A stretch of 64,000 bases of DNA from Spirochaetota bacterium. GTDB taxonomy: Bacteria > Spirochaetota > Spirochaetia > Sphaerochaetales > Sphaerochaetaceae. The position numbers and the translations under genes are program-made. Numbering within the stretch: position 1 is the first letter of the stretch; every line of letters starts with the position of its first letter. Below are positions 26,301 to 32,948 of the stretch, piece after piece. Below the pieces are notes generated by a model. That model was not told the DNA's origin, did no database searches, and saw nothing but the letters and a program-made list of their open reading frames with translations. The DNA lies in NCBI GenBank assembly GCA_023401595.1, contig JAEXDQ010000007.1, forward strand, positions 1 to 64,000, given 5' to 3'.

Positions 26301-26660
26301 GGCATAGGCGTCGAAACTGATGTCGGGATGTCCTTCTTTCTTCAAGCCAATGGTGACATACGGCAGCCCTTCAAACTGTTCATGGAATCGAAGGACTTCG
26401 CTGACAGGCACGAAACCGCCCAAGCTTGAGCCCCAGCTGATCAGTCCGTCAAGGTTGTCGGCGTTGGCCAGCGAATAGACGCTGGAACGAAGATATTCAA
26501 AATCTTCCCTGCATTCAAGGCGTCCGCCGGGAAAAACATACAGCGCATCCCCAAAATGGGACGCCAAATCAGCGAGCCCCGCCCAAAGGTTGTTCGAAGA
26601 ACCGGTATGGATGGAAGCCAGCATGAACCCGATTTTCCGAGGATGGTCGCTCGTAGGCAT
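23394..26660 (-). CDS. Giant hybrid regulator: LacI-type sensor, degenerate kinase core, AraC DNA-binding domain
   Basis: 1088 residues, no membrane segment. About 1-290 is a LacI-type periplasmic-binding-protein fold (KIGFMLASIHTGSSNNLWAGL start, RIVGFNDSHESQLLRVPCTT, then VRRSCGC) without its own HTH. A linker or GAF-like region follows to about 560. At about 570-640 there is a histidine-kinase dimerisation-like helix, but the canonical SHELRTPL reads SDGLRDPL, so the phosphorylated His is Asp. A weak ATPase-like region and two receiver-like segments (about 775-880 and 885-965) follow. An AraC HTH ends the protein (VSEDYLTRIFRKELGLSPWD; TINEVASRTGFQDQAYFCRV). It probably senses a cytoplasmic sugar and controls the adjacent importer operon. 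Confidence 0.85.
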   Translation of the reverse strand: MPTSDHPRKIGFMLASIHTGSSNNLWAGLADLASHFGDALYVFPGGRLECREDFEYLRSSVYSLANADNLDGLISWGSSLGGFVPVSEVLRFHEQFEGLPYVTIGLKKEGHPDISFDAYAGLKSEILHCISIHGAKKIAFIRGPENHLSAEDRYHAYLDTLRECHIPIDDRLISDPTPWSSGEQALEQLVIERNLVPGKDFDTLVCASDLMMFRAGKRLEELGVVIPDDLRIVGFNDSHESQLLRVPCTTVGMPFAQMGVMAWDSLGQMLQSDRWNQGSPDVLLPADLLVRRSCGCEDSLGGLEKAAAMITDKKTFLKWVKRTFHLTEESLNQKILPLIDEALEASVSHDPSQFKRLEQGFVALLFDFFGRNGDINLLYEALRWFCLFLPVDEEFKVFVAERLQPLIGKTQNRVFNLHTFEAGRRARRLNSLKCDLLCIRSLSGLAEVLHAHLPGLGIDAAFVVLNGDEDFSQFVGGFANDFVTDVRKEFPRRNLLPPDIGARLKGGIYIVEPLFMENQPLGYLVIRTISRDGGMFEELRSSLSSAIKGTFLLEVANRAREQAERAERSRTEFFANVSDGLRDPLHAILQLVDILKTDNAAKTPRIEMAQAIEKELSKANHLIDLTLSQTGELELDTRICDPVRVLKEQCRVLGISLDIPSRLPVVKVDESRLSQILDIINRLIVQNGGSCRLSVQSAPEGLGLVCTSTEPGWDPRLMLQDPGFLLAERIMMMHDGGFAADSSSVRCVFPWPTLSGESPRVPQEAEGPVWYLVSDLEREGEPLLAGFPAFAKVPASQLVRDETQLTAPSFLLWDAGDACYETLAALRILRKDLAKNRIPFLCFGAPENAATLSDAIESVGQSFGGGAIFLYGEVPAGFAPLVSSSDFVSLEGLDDYASVVGDYSPGLFVITRDVSVDDIEAIRKLHVGGAVPILLMRDTFAAADVERLCLLPRVLICNSCMAESDGFISRIRGLLGGDDILPPLTGALVKRAVVYLCKHATNQISRWQLAEAVNVSEDYLTRIFRKELGLSPWDYLNRYRIHLASEMLRQTAMTINEVASRTGFQDQAYFCRVFKKVKGCPPGRVRGR

Positions 26661-26768
26661 CCGGCATGTCTCCTTTCTTATCGTCCATCATACCATAGGA
26701 AATGATTTACCGCAAAGTCAGGTTGCGGGAAGAGGTGGAGAACAAGCGGAAACCTGCAACAAGAAGTA

Positions 26769-28043
26769 TCATGGTCTGAGCGCACTAATTGGAATTACAT
26801 ACACCCCGTCGGGCCGTCGGTAGAAAGCGTTCGACAAGCCAGAGATGACGCCAAGGACTTTTGGAAGTGGCGCAGCCCCTTTCTTCTCCATCCAGTTGGA
26901 AATTCTCAAGAGGTTGGCCGCCGCGCCGTCAATCTGGTTGGCACCCAGTTTTATCTCAAAACCTCCCCAAATCCCACCAGGAAGCTCCACTACAGCATCA
27001 ATCTCGTTATTGTTGTAATCCTGGTAATGAAGCAGTTTTCCACCGATGGCATCGGCATAAATCCGTAAATCATGTTCGCAAAGCGCCTCGAATAGGAAAC
27101 CAAAGGTTTTCAAGTCTGCAATGAGAGAATCCGGTGTCAGTCCAAGAATTGCGGAAGTAATCGAAGGATCCACGAAATGGCGTTTCTCAGCTTGCTTCAC
27201 TCGTGTCGCAGATCTGACGGAAGGCGCAAACGGCTCTTGGTTGGAGATAAGATAGAGCCGCTTCAATGCATCAAGATACGAACCGACCGTATCGGAATCG
27301 ACAGAAAAGGAATCGATATCAGCAATATCGGTGCAAAGCTTACTGACAGTGGCCGTTGTGCTTTCGTTCCTTGCCAGCGATTTCAAAAGGAGCGAGAACC
27401 TGGATCTACTGAAACGGGGAATAATCCTTACGATATCTTCATCGGAAACCATGGATACATATTGGGAAGCTATGATTGGAGCGATGTCCTTCCCCTTTCC
27501 TATCGCACCAGGCCAACCACCACGCACACAGAAATAGGCAAGTTCCTCAAGATCCACCACACCTGTCATGATATCTTCGGCTTCATTCTTGAAAATGGAA
27601 GCGAGCGATACCGCCCCAGAGGAATCCCCTGTCTCAAACAGCGACATCGTCCCCATGGAGAGTCTTGCAAACCGTCCCGCTCCCGTATGCTGGATTCGTT
27701 CTTTATCCACGACGGTCGAACCGGTAAGTATGAATTGACCCGGTGTCTTACGTTTGTCCACGACATTACGCACGACGTCCCAAAGTTCCGGAACCTCCTG
27801 CCATTCGTCTATCAGTCGGGGAACATCCCCTTGCAGGACCAGCGAGGGTTTCAACCGGGCAAGGTCGATATCGTTTTGGTTCTCCTCATCGGGGGAAAGC
27901 AGGATGGAGCTGTTGCAATGTTCTTTGGAAGTCATCGTTTTCCCACACCACTTCGGCCCTTCCACAGACACGGCACCGAACGCTCTGAGATATGTTTCGA
28001 GCTTTGTATCGACAAGCCTAGGCATATATCCTTCCTGATGCAT
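26769..28043 (-). CDS. AAA_14/DUF4143 family ATP-binding protein
   Basis: 424 residues. The N-terminal AAA_14 domain has a P-loop EGPKWCGKT at about 28-36, LIDEWQEVPELWD (Walker B-like) and FILTGSTVV (sensor 1-like). The C-terminal DUF4143 domain ends in a nuclease-like fold: DYNNNEIDAVVE, then GGFEIKLG, resembling the D...E-x-K core of PD-(D/E)XK enzymes. These proteins are widespread and often variable between strains; their role is unsettled (toxin-like, defence or regulation have been proposed). The ATG at 28043 has GGAGG 6 bases upstream; another in frame at 28025 is also possible. A promoter and four 23-bp iterons lie directly upstream. Confidence 0.82.
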   Translation of the reverse strand: MHQEGYMPRLVDTKLETYLRAFGAVSVEGPKWCGKTMTSKEHCNSSILLSPDEENQNDIDLARLKPSLVLQGDVPRLIDEWQEVPELWDVVRNVVDKRKTPGQFILTGSTVVDKERIQHTGAGRFARLSMGTMSLFETGDSSGAVSLASIFKNEAEDIMTGVVDLEELAYFCVRGGWPGAIGKGKDIAPIIASQYVSMVSDEDIVRIIPRFSRSRFSLLLKSLARNESTTATVSKLCTDIADIDSFSVDSDTVGSYLDALKRLYLISNQEPFAPSVRSATRVKQAEKRHFVDPSITSAILGLTPDSLIADLKTFGFLFEALCEHDLRIYADAIGGKLLHYQDYNNNEIDAVVELPGGIWGGFEIKLGANQIDGAAANLLRISNWMEKKGAAPLPKVLGVISGLSNAFYRRPDGVYVIPISALRP

Positions 28044-28061
28044 AACCAACCTCCATATCAA

Positions 28062-28091
28062 AATATACCACATCGACTCCAAACCAATCAA
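28062..28091 (-). promoter_or_regulatory. Promoter of the AAA_14/DUF4143 gene
   Basis: On the minus strand TTGATT (28086-28091), an 18-base spacer and TATATT (28062-28067). The first iteron begins 7 bases beyond the -35 box. Confidence 0.6.
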
Positions 28092-28097
28092 GTAAAA

Positions 28098-28189
28098 TCG
28101 GTTAGATTAGACAACTTCGTTCGGTCATATTAGATATATAGAATCGGTAAAATTAGATAGTTTCATTCGGTAATATTAGATGAAATCCT
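28098..28189. repeat. Four 23-bp iterons upstream of the DUF4143 gene
   Basis: The 14-base core TCGGTNANATTAGA occurs four times, starting at 28098, 28121, 28144 and 28167, an exact 23-bp period. The nine bases between cores vary. The array sits just upstream of the promoter, the place for an activator or autoregulator array. Confidence 0.85.
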
Positions 28190-28423
28190 CGTTTTCCAAC
28201 CAATCAAGCCAGAAATAGATTCTTTTTATGATGACGCAATGGGCTCTCATCAGAACAAATATGGATATCTATCGACCACGTTCTGCCTGCCGTTACCATA
28301 TCCTTATATAGGCCTACTCCAACAGGAGGGAATCACGTTCCAGATGGCGTCGCCCCCCCCACTCTCCTTGGCAGGAAAAATAACCGCCCGTTTCCATCAT
28401 GCCCACGATTCCTTTGCAGAATG

Positions 28424-28732
28424 TCCTTGCGCGTCTCCATTGCGAAGGACAATGCCTCGCAGTACAAGGCGGACGAACGAGGACAGTGCGAAAGCACGGC
28501 CTTGTGAGGACAACGCAGTTGTGCGGGCGTCGAATCACTTTCCGAACAGATTGCGAAGCAGGAGCCGCCAAGGCCAAGGAAACAAGAGGGGGAACAGTAC
28601 TCAGGTACGGCTATCTCACCCACGATTTCCTTGCGCGTCTCCATTGCGAAGGACAATGCCCCGCAGTACAAGGCGGACGAACGAGGACAGTGCGAAAGCA
28701 CGGCCTTGTGAGGACAACGCAGTTGTGCGGGC
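28424..28732. repeat. Two near-identical 105-bp repeats plus a diverged unit, with hairpin cores
   Basis: 28424-28528 and 28628-28732 differ at about one base. Each holds ACGAGG, ACA, GTGC, GAAA, GCAC, GG, CCTTGT (28477-28505 and 28681-28709), a two-stem hairpin with a GNRA tetraloop. Between them 28594-28610 reads ACA, GTAC, TCAG, GTAC, GG, a third diverged copy. All three are preceded by TTGCGAAG. The other parts of 28190-28781 show nothing I can support. Confidence 0.85.
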
Positions 28733-28781
28733 ATTGTCCGAGCAAGACGGGATAGTGATAAGAAAACACGGGTTAATCAAC

Positions 28782-28810
28782 TTGACACCACCACCCCCTA
28801 GGTTTAGAAT
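28782..28810 (+). promoter_or_regulatory. Promoter of the BASS carrier gene
   Basis: TTGACA (28782-28787), 17-base spacer, TAGAAT (28805-28810). The ATG begins 8 bases after the -10 box, so the transcript would be leaderless or nearly so. Confidence 0.8.
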
Positions 28811-28830
28811 TGGAACGATGTTTCATTTTC
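28811..28830. promoter_or_regulatory. KdgR-like operator over the start of the carrier gene
   Basis: The sequence around the ATG contains GGAACGATGTTTCATTT, close to the enterobacterial KdgR box (GAAAC, 3 bases, GTTTC with AT flanks). It matches the box at 40304-40323 at 15 of 20 positions. A bound repressor would cover the transcription start. Confidence 0.55.
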
Positions 28831-29840
28831 AACAATTCGAGACATTTCAAAAACGCGCCAATAAGGTATTGGAACGAAGCATGCCGATCCTTACTCCGAC
28901 GGGGGTGGTCATAGGCTTGCTGTTGGGCTCGCGGATCAGCTGGATGAAACCGGCGGTCACGTGGCTGTTCGCGTTCATCACCATGTCGGGGGCGTTCGGG
29001 ATCAATCCCAGGGATTTTTTCCGGGTAGTCAGCCATCCGAAGCCGCTTGTCGCGTTTTTCATCGGTTCACATGTCTGCATGCCGTTGGTCGCATGGGCGG
29101 TCGCAACGTTGTTGTTCAGAGACGACCCCGCGGTCGTCACCGGATTCGTACTGCTGTTTTCCATTCCGACGGCGGTCGTCGGGTATATATGGAGCTCGAT
29201 CTACCATGGGGACGGTGCGCTATCGTTGTCGCTGATTCTGCTTGATACGATCCTTGCGCCACTCGTTACGCCGTTCACAGTGAAATTCCTCACCCATACC
29301 GCGGTACAGATCGATACCACGGGCATGATGCTGTCCCTCGTATGGATGGTAGTGCTTCCTTCCATAGTCGGAATCTGCGTCAACTACGCCACGAAGGGCA
29401 AGGTGAACGACCATGTCGGACCTTGCATCAAGCCGCTTGGCAAAGTGGCGTTGCTGATGGTCGTGGCGATCAACGTCTCACAGATCGCCGAGGAAATACT
29501 CAAGTTCGACATCACATATATTCCGATCGTACTGGTCTGCCTGCTGCTCGCCTGCGGAGGCTTCCTTCTCGGCAAGCTTATGGCGAAGCTTTGCGGATTG
29601 GAAAAGGAGCAGACGGTCAGCGTGACGTTCGCCATCGGACTGAGGAACATCAGCGCGGCGTTGGTTCTGGCGATATCGTTCTTTCCTCCCCATTCGGCGT
29701 TGCCCGTCATCTTCGGAATCGTATTCCAGCAGACCGTCAGCGCATTGACGGGGCAACGGTTGTTTGGAGAGCGAAAATGTACAAGAAAATCTGGAGAAGA
29801 TGGCCTGCAAAGGCAAGTTCCTATATCGGAGAAACAATAA
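28818..29840 (+). CDS. Bile acid:sodium symporter (BASS) family carrier
   Basis: 340 residues with about nine to ten helices. MPILTPTGVVIGLLLGSRIS at the first helix, ITMSGAFGINPRDF and GLRNISAALVLAISFFPPHSA are typical of BASS proteins, which move organic acids with sodium. The last 25 residues are polar and atypical. The ATG at 28818 keeps the usual N-terminal helix before MPILTP; a later ATG at 28881 would remove it. No ribosome-binding site is visible, in line with a leaderless transcript. It precedes uxaB by 96 bases, so uptake of a uronate or ketodeoxy acid is a reasonable inference. Confidence 0.8.
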   Translation: MFHFQQFETFQKRANKVLERSMPILTPTGVVIGLLLGSRISWMKPAVTWLFAFITMSGAFGINPRDFFRVVSHPKPLVAFFIGSHVCMPLVAWAVATLLFRDDPAVVTGFVLLFSIPTAVVGYIWSSIYHGDGALSLSLILLDTILAPLVTPFTVKFLTHTAVQIDTTGMMLSLVWMVVLPSIVGICVNYATKGKVNDHVGPCIKPLGKVALLMVVAINVSQIAEEILKFDITYIPIVLVCLLLACGGFLLGKLMAKLCGLEKEQTVSVTFAIGLRNISAALVLAISFFPPHSALPVIFGIVFQQTVSALTGQRLFGERKCTRKSGEDGLQRQVPISEKQ

Positions 29841-29889
29841 AAGGATAATCCCGGACATCGTTCCGGAATGAATAGAGAGATAAAAGCCC

Positions 29890-29911
29890 CTGGGGATGAG
29901 ATTCTCCCCAG
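29890..29911 (+). promoter_or_regulatory. Hairpin upstream of uxaB
   Basis: CTGGGGA pairs with TCCCCAG around an 8-base loop, about 10 bases before the AAAGGAG of uxaB. No T run follows. It may separate carrier and enzyme expression. Confidence 0.5.
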
Positions 29912-29936
29912 ACGGGAATTCTAAAGGAGATGTGAA

Positions 29937-31415
29937 ATGAAATCCATCGTAGAAGCAAAGCACGCAGTTTCAAGACCGGAACGTATCCTTCAATTCGGAG
30001 AGGGCAACTTCCTCCGCGCATTCGTGGACTGGATGATCGACCAGCTCAATGAAAAGACCGACTTCAACGGCAACGTCGTTCAGGTGCAGCCGCTGGACCG
30101 CGGCATGGCCGACATGATCAACGACCAGAAGGGGCTGTACACGACGGTTCTCAGGGGTGTGCAGAACGGCAAGACCGTCGAAGAATACCGCTGCATCAAT
30201 AGCGTCAGCCGCTGTCTCAACCCGTACCGCGACTACGCCGACTACATGGCTTGCGCGGAGAACCCCGACTTGCGGTTCATCATCTCCAATACTACGGAAG
30301 CCGGCATCGCCTACCACGAGGGCGACAAGCTGGAGGACAAGCCCCAGGTGTCCTACCCTGGCAAGGTCTGCGCGTTCCTCTACCGGCGCTGGCAGCATTT
30401 CCGCGGAACCCAGGACAAGGGTCTGATCGTCATCCCCTGTGAACTGATTGACAAGAACGGCGACAACCTCAAGAGGATTGTTCTCCAGTACGCCGGCGAA
30501 TGGAAGCTGGAACAGGAATTCGTCGATTGGATTGAGAACGCCTGCGACTTCTGCAACAGCCTGGTAGACCGTATCGTACCGGGATATCCGCGGGAAGAGG
30601 CGGAGGCGCTGTGCGAGAAGCTCGGCTACAAGGACAACCTGCTCGACGCGGCGGAAATCTTCCATCTGTGGGTCATTGAATGCCACAAGAATTTCCATGG
30701 CGATGAACTGCCGTTCGACAAGGCGGGGCTGAACGTCGTGTGGACCGACGACATGAGCTTCTACCGCACCCGCAAGGTACGGATTCTCAACGGAGCCCAC
30801 ACCATGACCGTATTGGCGGCACATCAGGCGGGGCTGGACACCGTTGAGGAATGCATCAACGACCCGATGGTCTACGGCTTCATGCGCAAAGGTATTTTTG
30901 AAGAAATCATCCCGTCGATGGACGGAGACAAGGCCGAACTGGAAAAATACGCCGAAGATGTGCTGGAGCGGTTCGCCAATCCGTATATCCGGCACCTGCT
31001 CATGTCCATCAGCCTCAATTCCACCAGTAAGTTCAAGACCCGCGACCTTCCCTCCTTGCTCGGATACTTGCAGAAGAAGGGTGAATTGCCCAAAAAGCTT
31101 GTGTTCTCCCTCGCCGCCCTGATCTCCTTCTACCAGGGAACGGAGCAAGAGGGCGCCGCGCTCAAAGGCGACCGCAAGGGTGAAACGTATCTGATCCAGG
31201 ATAGCCCCGAAGTGCTTGACCGTTTCGCACAGCTCTATGCGGAGGGGGGAGACGACGCGACCAAGGCGGCGAGGCTCGCGAAGGGCGTCCTTTCCGAAAG
31301 CGCCTGGTGGGGTCAGGACCTGACCAAGGTCCCTGGCCTTGAGGCGATGGTCGCCGGCGATCTTGCGATGATCTGGAACGACGGCATGCAGGCCGCCATG
31401 AAGAGCCTTCTGTAA
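29937..31415 (+). CDS. uxaB: Tagaturonate reductase
   Basis: 492 residues, the normal length of UxaB in the mannitol/altronate dehydrogenase family. The N-terminal cofactor strand is ILQFGEGNFLRAFVDWMID, with ISNTTEAGIAY and the catalytic-domain block RKVRILNGAHTMTV (Lys and His of the family). It reduces D-tagaturonate to D-altronate with NADH in the cytoplasm, the second step of galacturonate breakdown. AAAGGAGATGTGAA precedes the ATG. uxaA follows after 9 bases and uxaC overlaps uxaA, so the three form one operon. Promoter activity probably comes from the carrier upstream or the short gap. Confidence 0.95.
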   Translation: MKSIVEAKHAVSRPERILQFGEGNFLRAFVDWMIDQLNEKTDFNGNVVQVQPLDRGMADMINDQKGLYTTVLRGVQNGKTVEEYRCINSVSRCLNPYRDYADYMACAENPDLRFIISNTTEAGIAYHEGDKLEDKPQVSYPGKVCAFLYRRWQHFRGTQDKGLIVIPCELIDKNGDNLKRIVLQYAGEWKLEQEFVDWIENACDFCNSLVDRIVPGYPREEAEALCEKLGYKDNLLDAAEIFHLWVIECHKNFHGDELPFDKAGLNVVWTDDMSFYRTRKVRILNGAHTMTVLAAHQAGLDTVEECINDPMVYGFMRKGIFEEIIPSMDGDKAELEKYAEDVLERFANPYIRHLLMSISLNSTSKFKTRDLPSLLGYLQKKGELPKKLVFSLAALISFYQGTEQEGAALKGDRKGETYLIQDSPEVLDRFAQLYAEGGDDATKAARLAKGVLSESAWWGQDLTKVPGLEAMVAGDLAMIWNDGMQAAMKSLL

Positions 31416-31424
31416 GGGGACGCC

Positions 31425-32948
31425 ATGCAAGCTAACAAAGTTTTGAAAATCTATCCGACTGATTCGGTGGCCGTGGCGATAGAGCCTCTCGTAAAAGGAG
31501 AGGTTGTAGAAGTCGCAGGTAAACCGCTTGCGGTCGTCACCGACGTTCCGGCGGGTCACAAGGTAGCCCTTGCCGACCTGGAACCGGGCGCTCCGGTAAT
31601 CAAATACGGTTATCCGATCGGGGCGGCGAAAGAGCCGATTCCCGCCGGAAGCCACGTGCATGCCCACAATATCAGGACATTGCTGGCGGAAAGCGCCGAA
31701 TATCACTACGACGAAGCGGCGGCCAAGGCCTGTGTGAAGGCCGCCGAACAACGCAAGGCGGAATGGGCGGGCAAGGTCCCTACCATCTTGGCGTATCAGC
31801 GTGATGATGGCCGTATCGGCGTGCGCAACGAGCTGTGGATCGTACCTACCGTGGGTTGCGTCAACCAGATCGCCGACCATCTCGTCGAATGGGCAAGGAA
31901 AGAATTCGCGTCTCTGCCGCTGGACGGCATCCATGTCTGGAATCATCCGTACGGCTGTTCCCAGATGGGGGACGACCACGAAGCGACCAGAAGGATACTG
32001 GCAGACCTGGTGCATCATCCGAACGCAGGCGGCGTACTGGTCCTCGGACTAGGCTGCGAGAACAACACCATGGCTTCGTTCAAGGAGCTGGTCGGGCCGG
32101 TCGATCCCCACAGGGTCAAGTTCCTTGTCGCACAGGAAGTGGAGGATGAGGTCGAAGCGGGGCGGACGTTGCTCCAAGAGCTGGCAGAAACTGCGTCGAA
32201 AGACGTTCGGACGCCGGTTCCGATGAGCAAGCTCGTCGTGGGCTTCAAGTGCGGCGGTTCGGACGGCTTCAGCGGCATTACCGCCAACGCTTTGGTCGGA
32301 CGGTTCTGCGACGCGCTCACGGCGATGGGCGGAACCGCGATACTGACTGAAGTCCCGGAGATGTTCGGAGCCGAACAAATGTTGATGAACCGTTGCGTCG
32401 ACCGCGATATCTACGAACAGACCGTTGCATTGATCAACAATTTCAAGCAGTACTTCGTCAAGCATGAGCAGGTGGTCTACGAGAACCCTTCGCCCGGCAA
32501 CAAAGCAGGAGGCATCAGTACGCTGGAGGACAAAAGCCTCGGTTGCGTGCAGAAAGGCGGTCAGGCTCCGGTCGAAGCGGTACTCGGCTATGGGGACAGG
32601 GTTTCCCATGCCGGGCTGAACCTGCTCAGCGGGCCGGGGAACGATATCGTCTCCACCACGGCGCAGACCGCCGCCGGAGCCCATCTGATCCTGTTCACCA
32701 CAGGACGGGGCACGCCGCTCGGCGCTCCGGTTCCTACGGTCAAGGTGGCGAGCAACGACATGCTGGCCGAAAAGAAGACGAACTGGATAGACTTCAATGC
32801 GGGACGGCTGCTGCATGAGGACGATGCTCTCGTAACGGCGGATTTCATTAAATTGATTGCCGATACCGCATCGGGAGTTTATCATACTAAGAACGAGCAG
32901 AACGGATATGCTGAAATCTCGTTATTCAAGGACGGTGTAATACTATGA
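31425..32948 (+). CDS. uxaA: Altronate dehydratase
   Basis: 507 residues, full length for UxaA. An N-terminal SAF-like domain (to about 95; HVHAHNIRTLLA) is followed by the large dehydratase domain with FKCGGSDGFSGITANALVG, PSPGNKAGGISTLEDKSLG and TTGRGTPLGAPVPTVKVASN, all typical of the altronate/galactarate dehydratase family. Conserved Cys and His residues in the large domain bind the catalytic iron. It converts D-altronate to 2-keto-3-deoxygluconate. Its stop codon overlaps the start of uxaC by 4 bases (ATGA), so the two are translationally coupled. Confidence 0.95.
   Translation: MQANKVLKIYPTDSVAVAIEPLVKGEVVEVAGKPLAVVTDVPAGHKVALADLEPGAPVIKYGYPIGAAKEPIPAGSHVHAHNIRTLLAESAEYHYDEAAAKACVKAAEQRKAEWAGKVPTILAYQRDDGRIGVRNELWIVPTVGCVNQIADHLVEWARKEFASLPLDGIHVWNHPYGCSQMGDDHEATRRILADLVHHPNAGGVLVLGLGCENNTMASFKELVGPVDPHRVKFLVAQEVEDEVEAGRTLLQELAETASKDVRTPVPMSKLVVGFKCGGSDGFSGITANALVGRFCDALTAMGGTAILTEVPEMFGAEQMLMNRCVDRDIYEQTVALINNFKQYFVKHEQVVYENPSPGNKAGGISTLEDKSLGCVQKGGQAPVEAVLGYGDRVSHAGLNLLSGPGNDIVSTTAQTAAGAHLILFTTGRGTPLGAPVPTVKVASNDMLAEKKTNWIDFNAGRLLHEDDALVTADFIKLIADTASGVYHTKNEQNGYAEISLFKDGVIL

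Noticed and set aside
28424..28732. Integron attC sites.
   Set aside because: No R-box pair (RYYYAAC with GTTRRRY), no cassette genes and no integron integrase were seen.
28333..28734. Minus-strand frame of 133 residues over the same repeats, Cys-rich and internally repeated.
   Set aside because: The internal repeat comes from the DNA repeat, not from a protein domain; no start signal.
28239..28817. Long in-frame extension upstream of the BASS carrier.
   Set aside because: It translates the duplicated 105-bp element and has no ribosome-binding site; a good promoter lies inside it.
28824..29840. Arsenite carrier identity for the BASS-fold protein.
   Set aside because: No arsenic-resistance neighbours; the uronate context and operator favour an organic acid.
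29851..29868. Third KdgR-like box (GGACATCGTTCC) before uxaB.
   Set aside because: Only the ACAT-GTTCC part matches and the spacing between arms is one base short; too weak to list.
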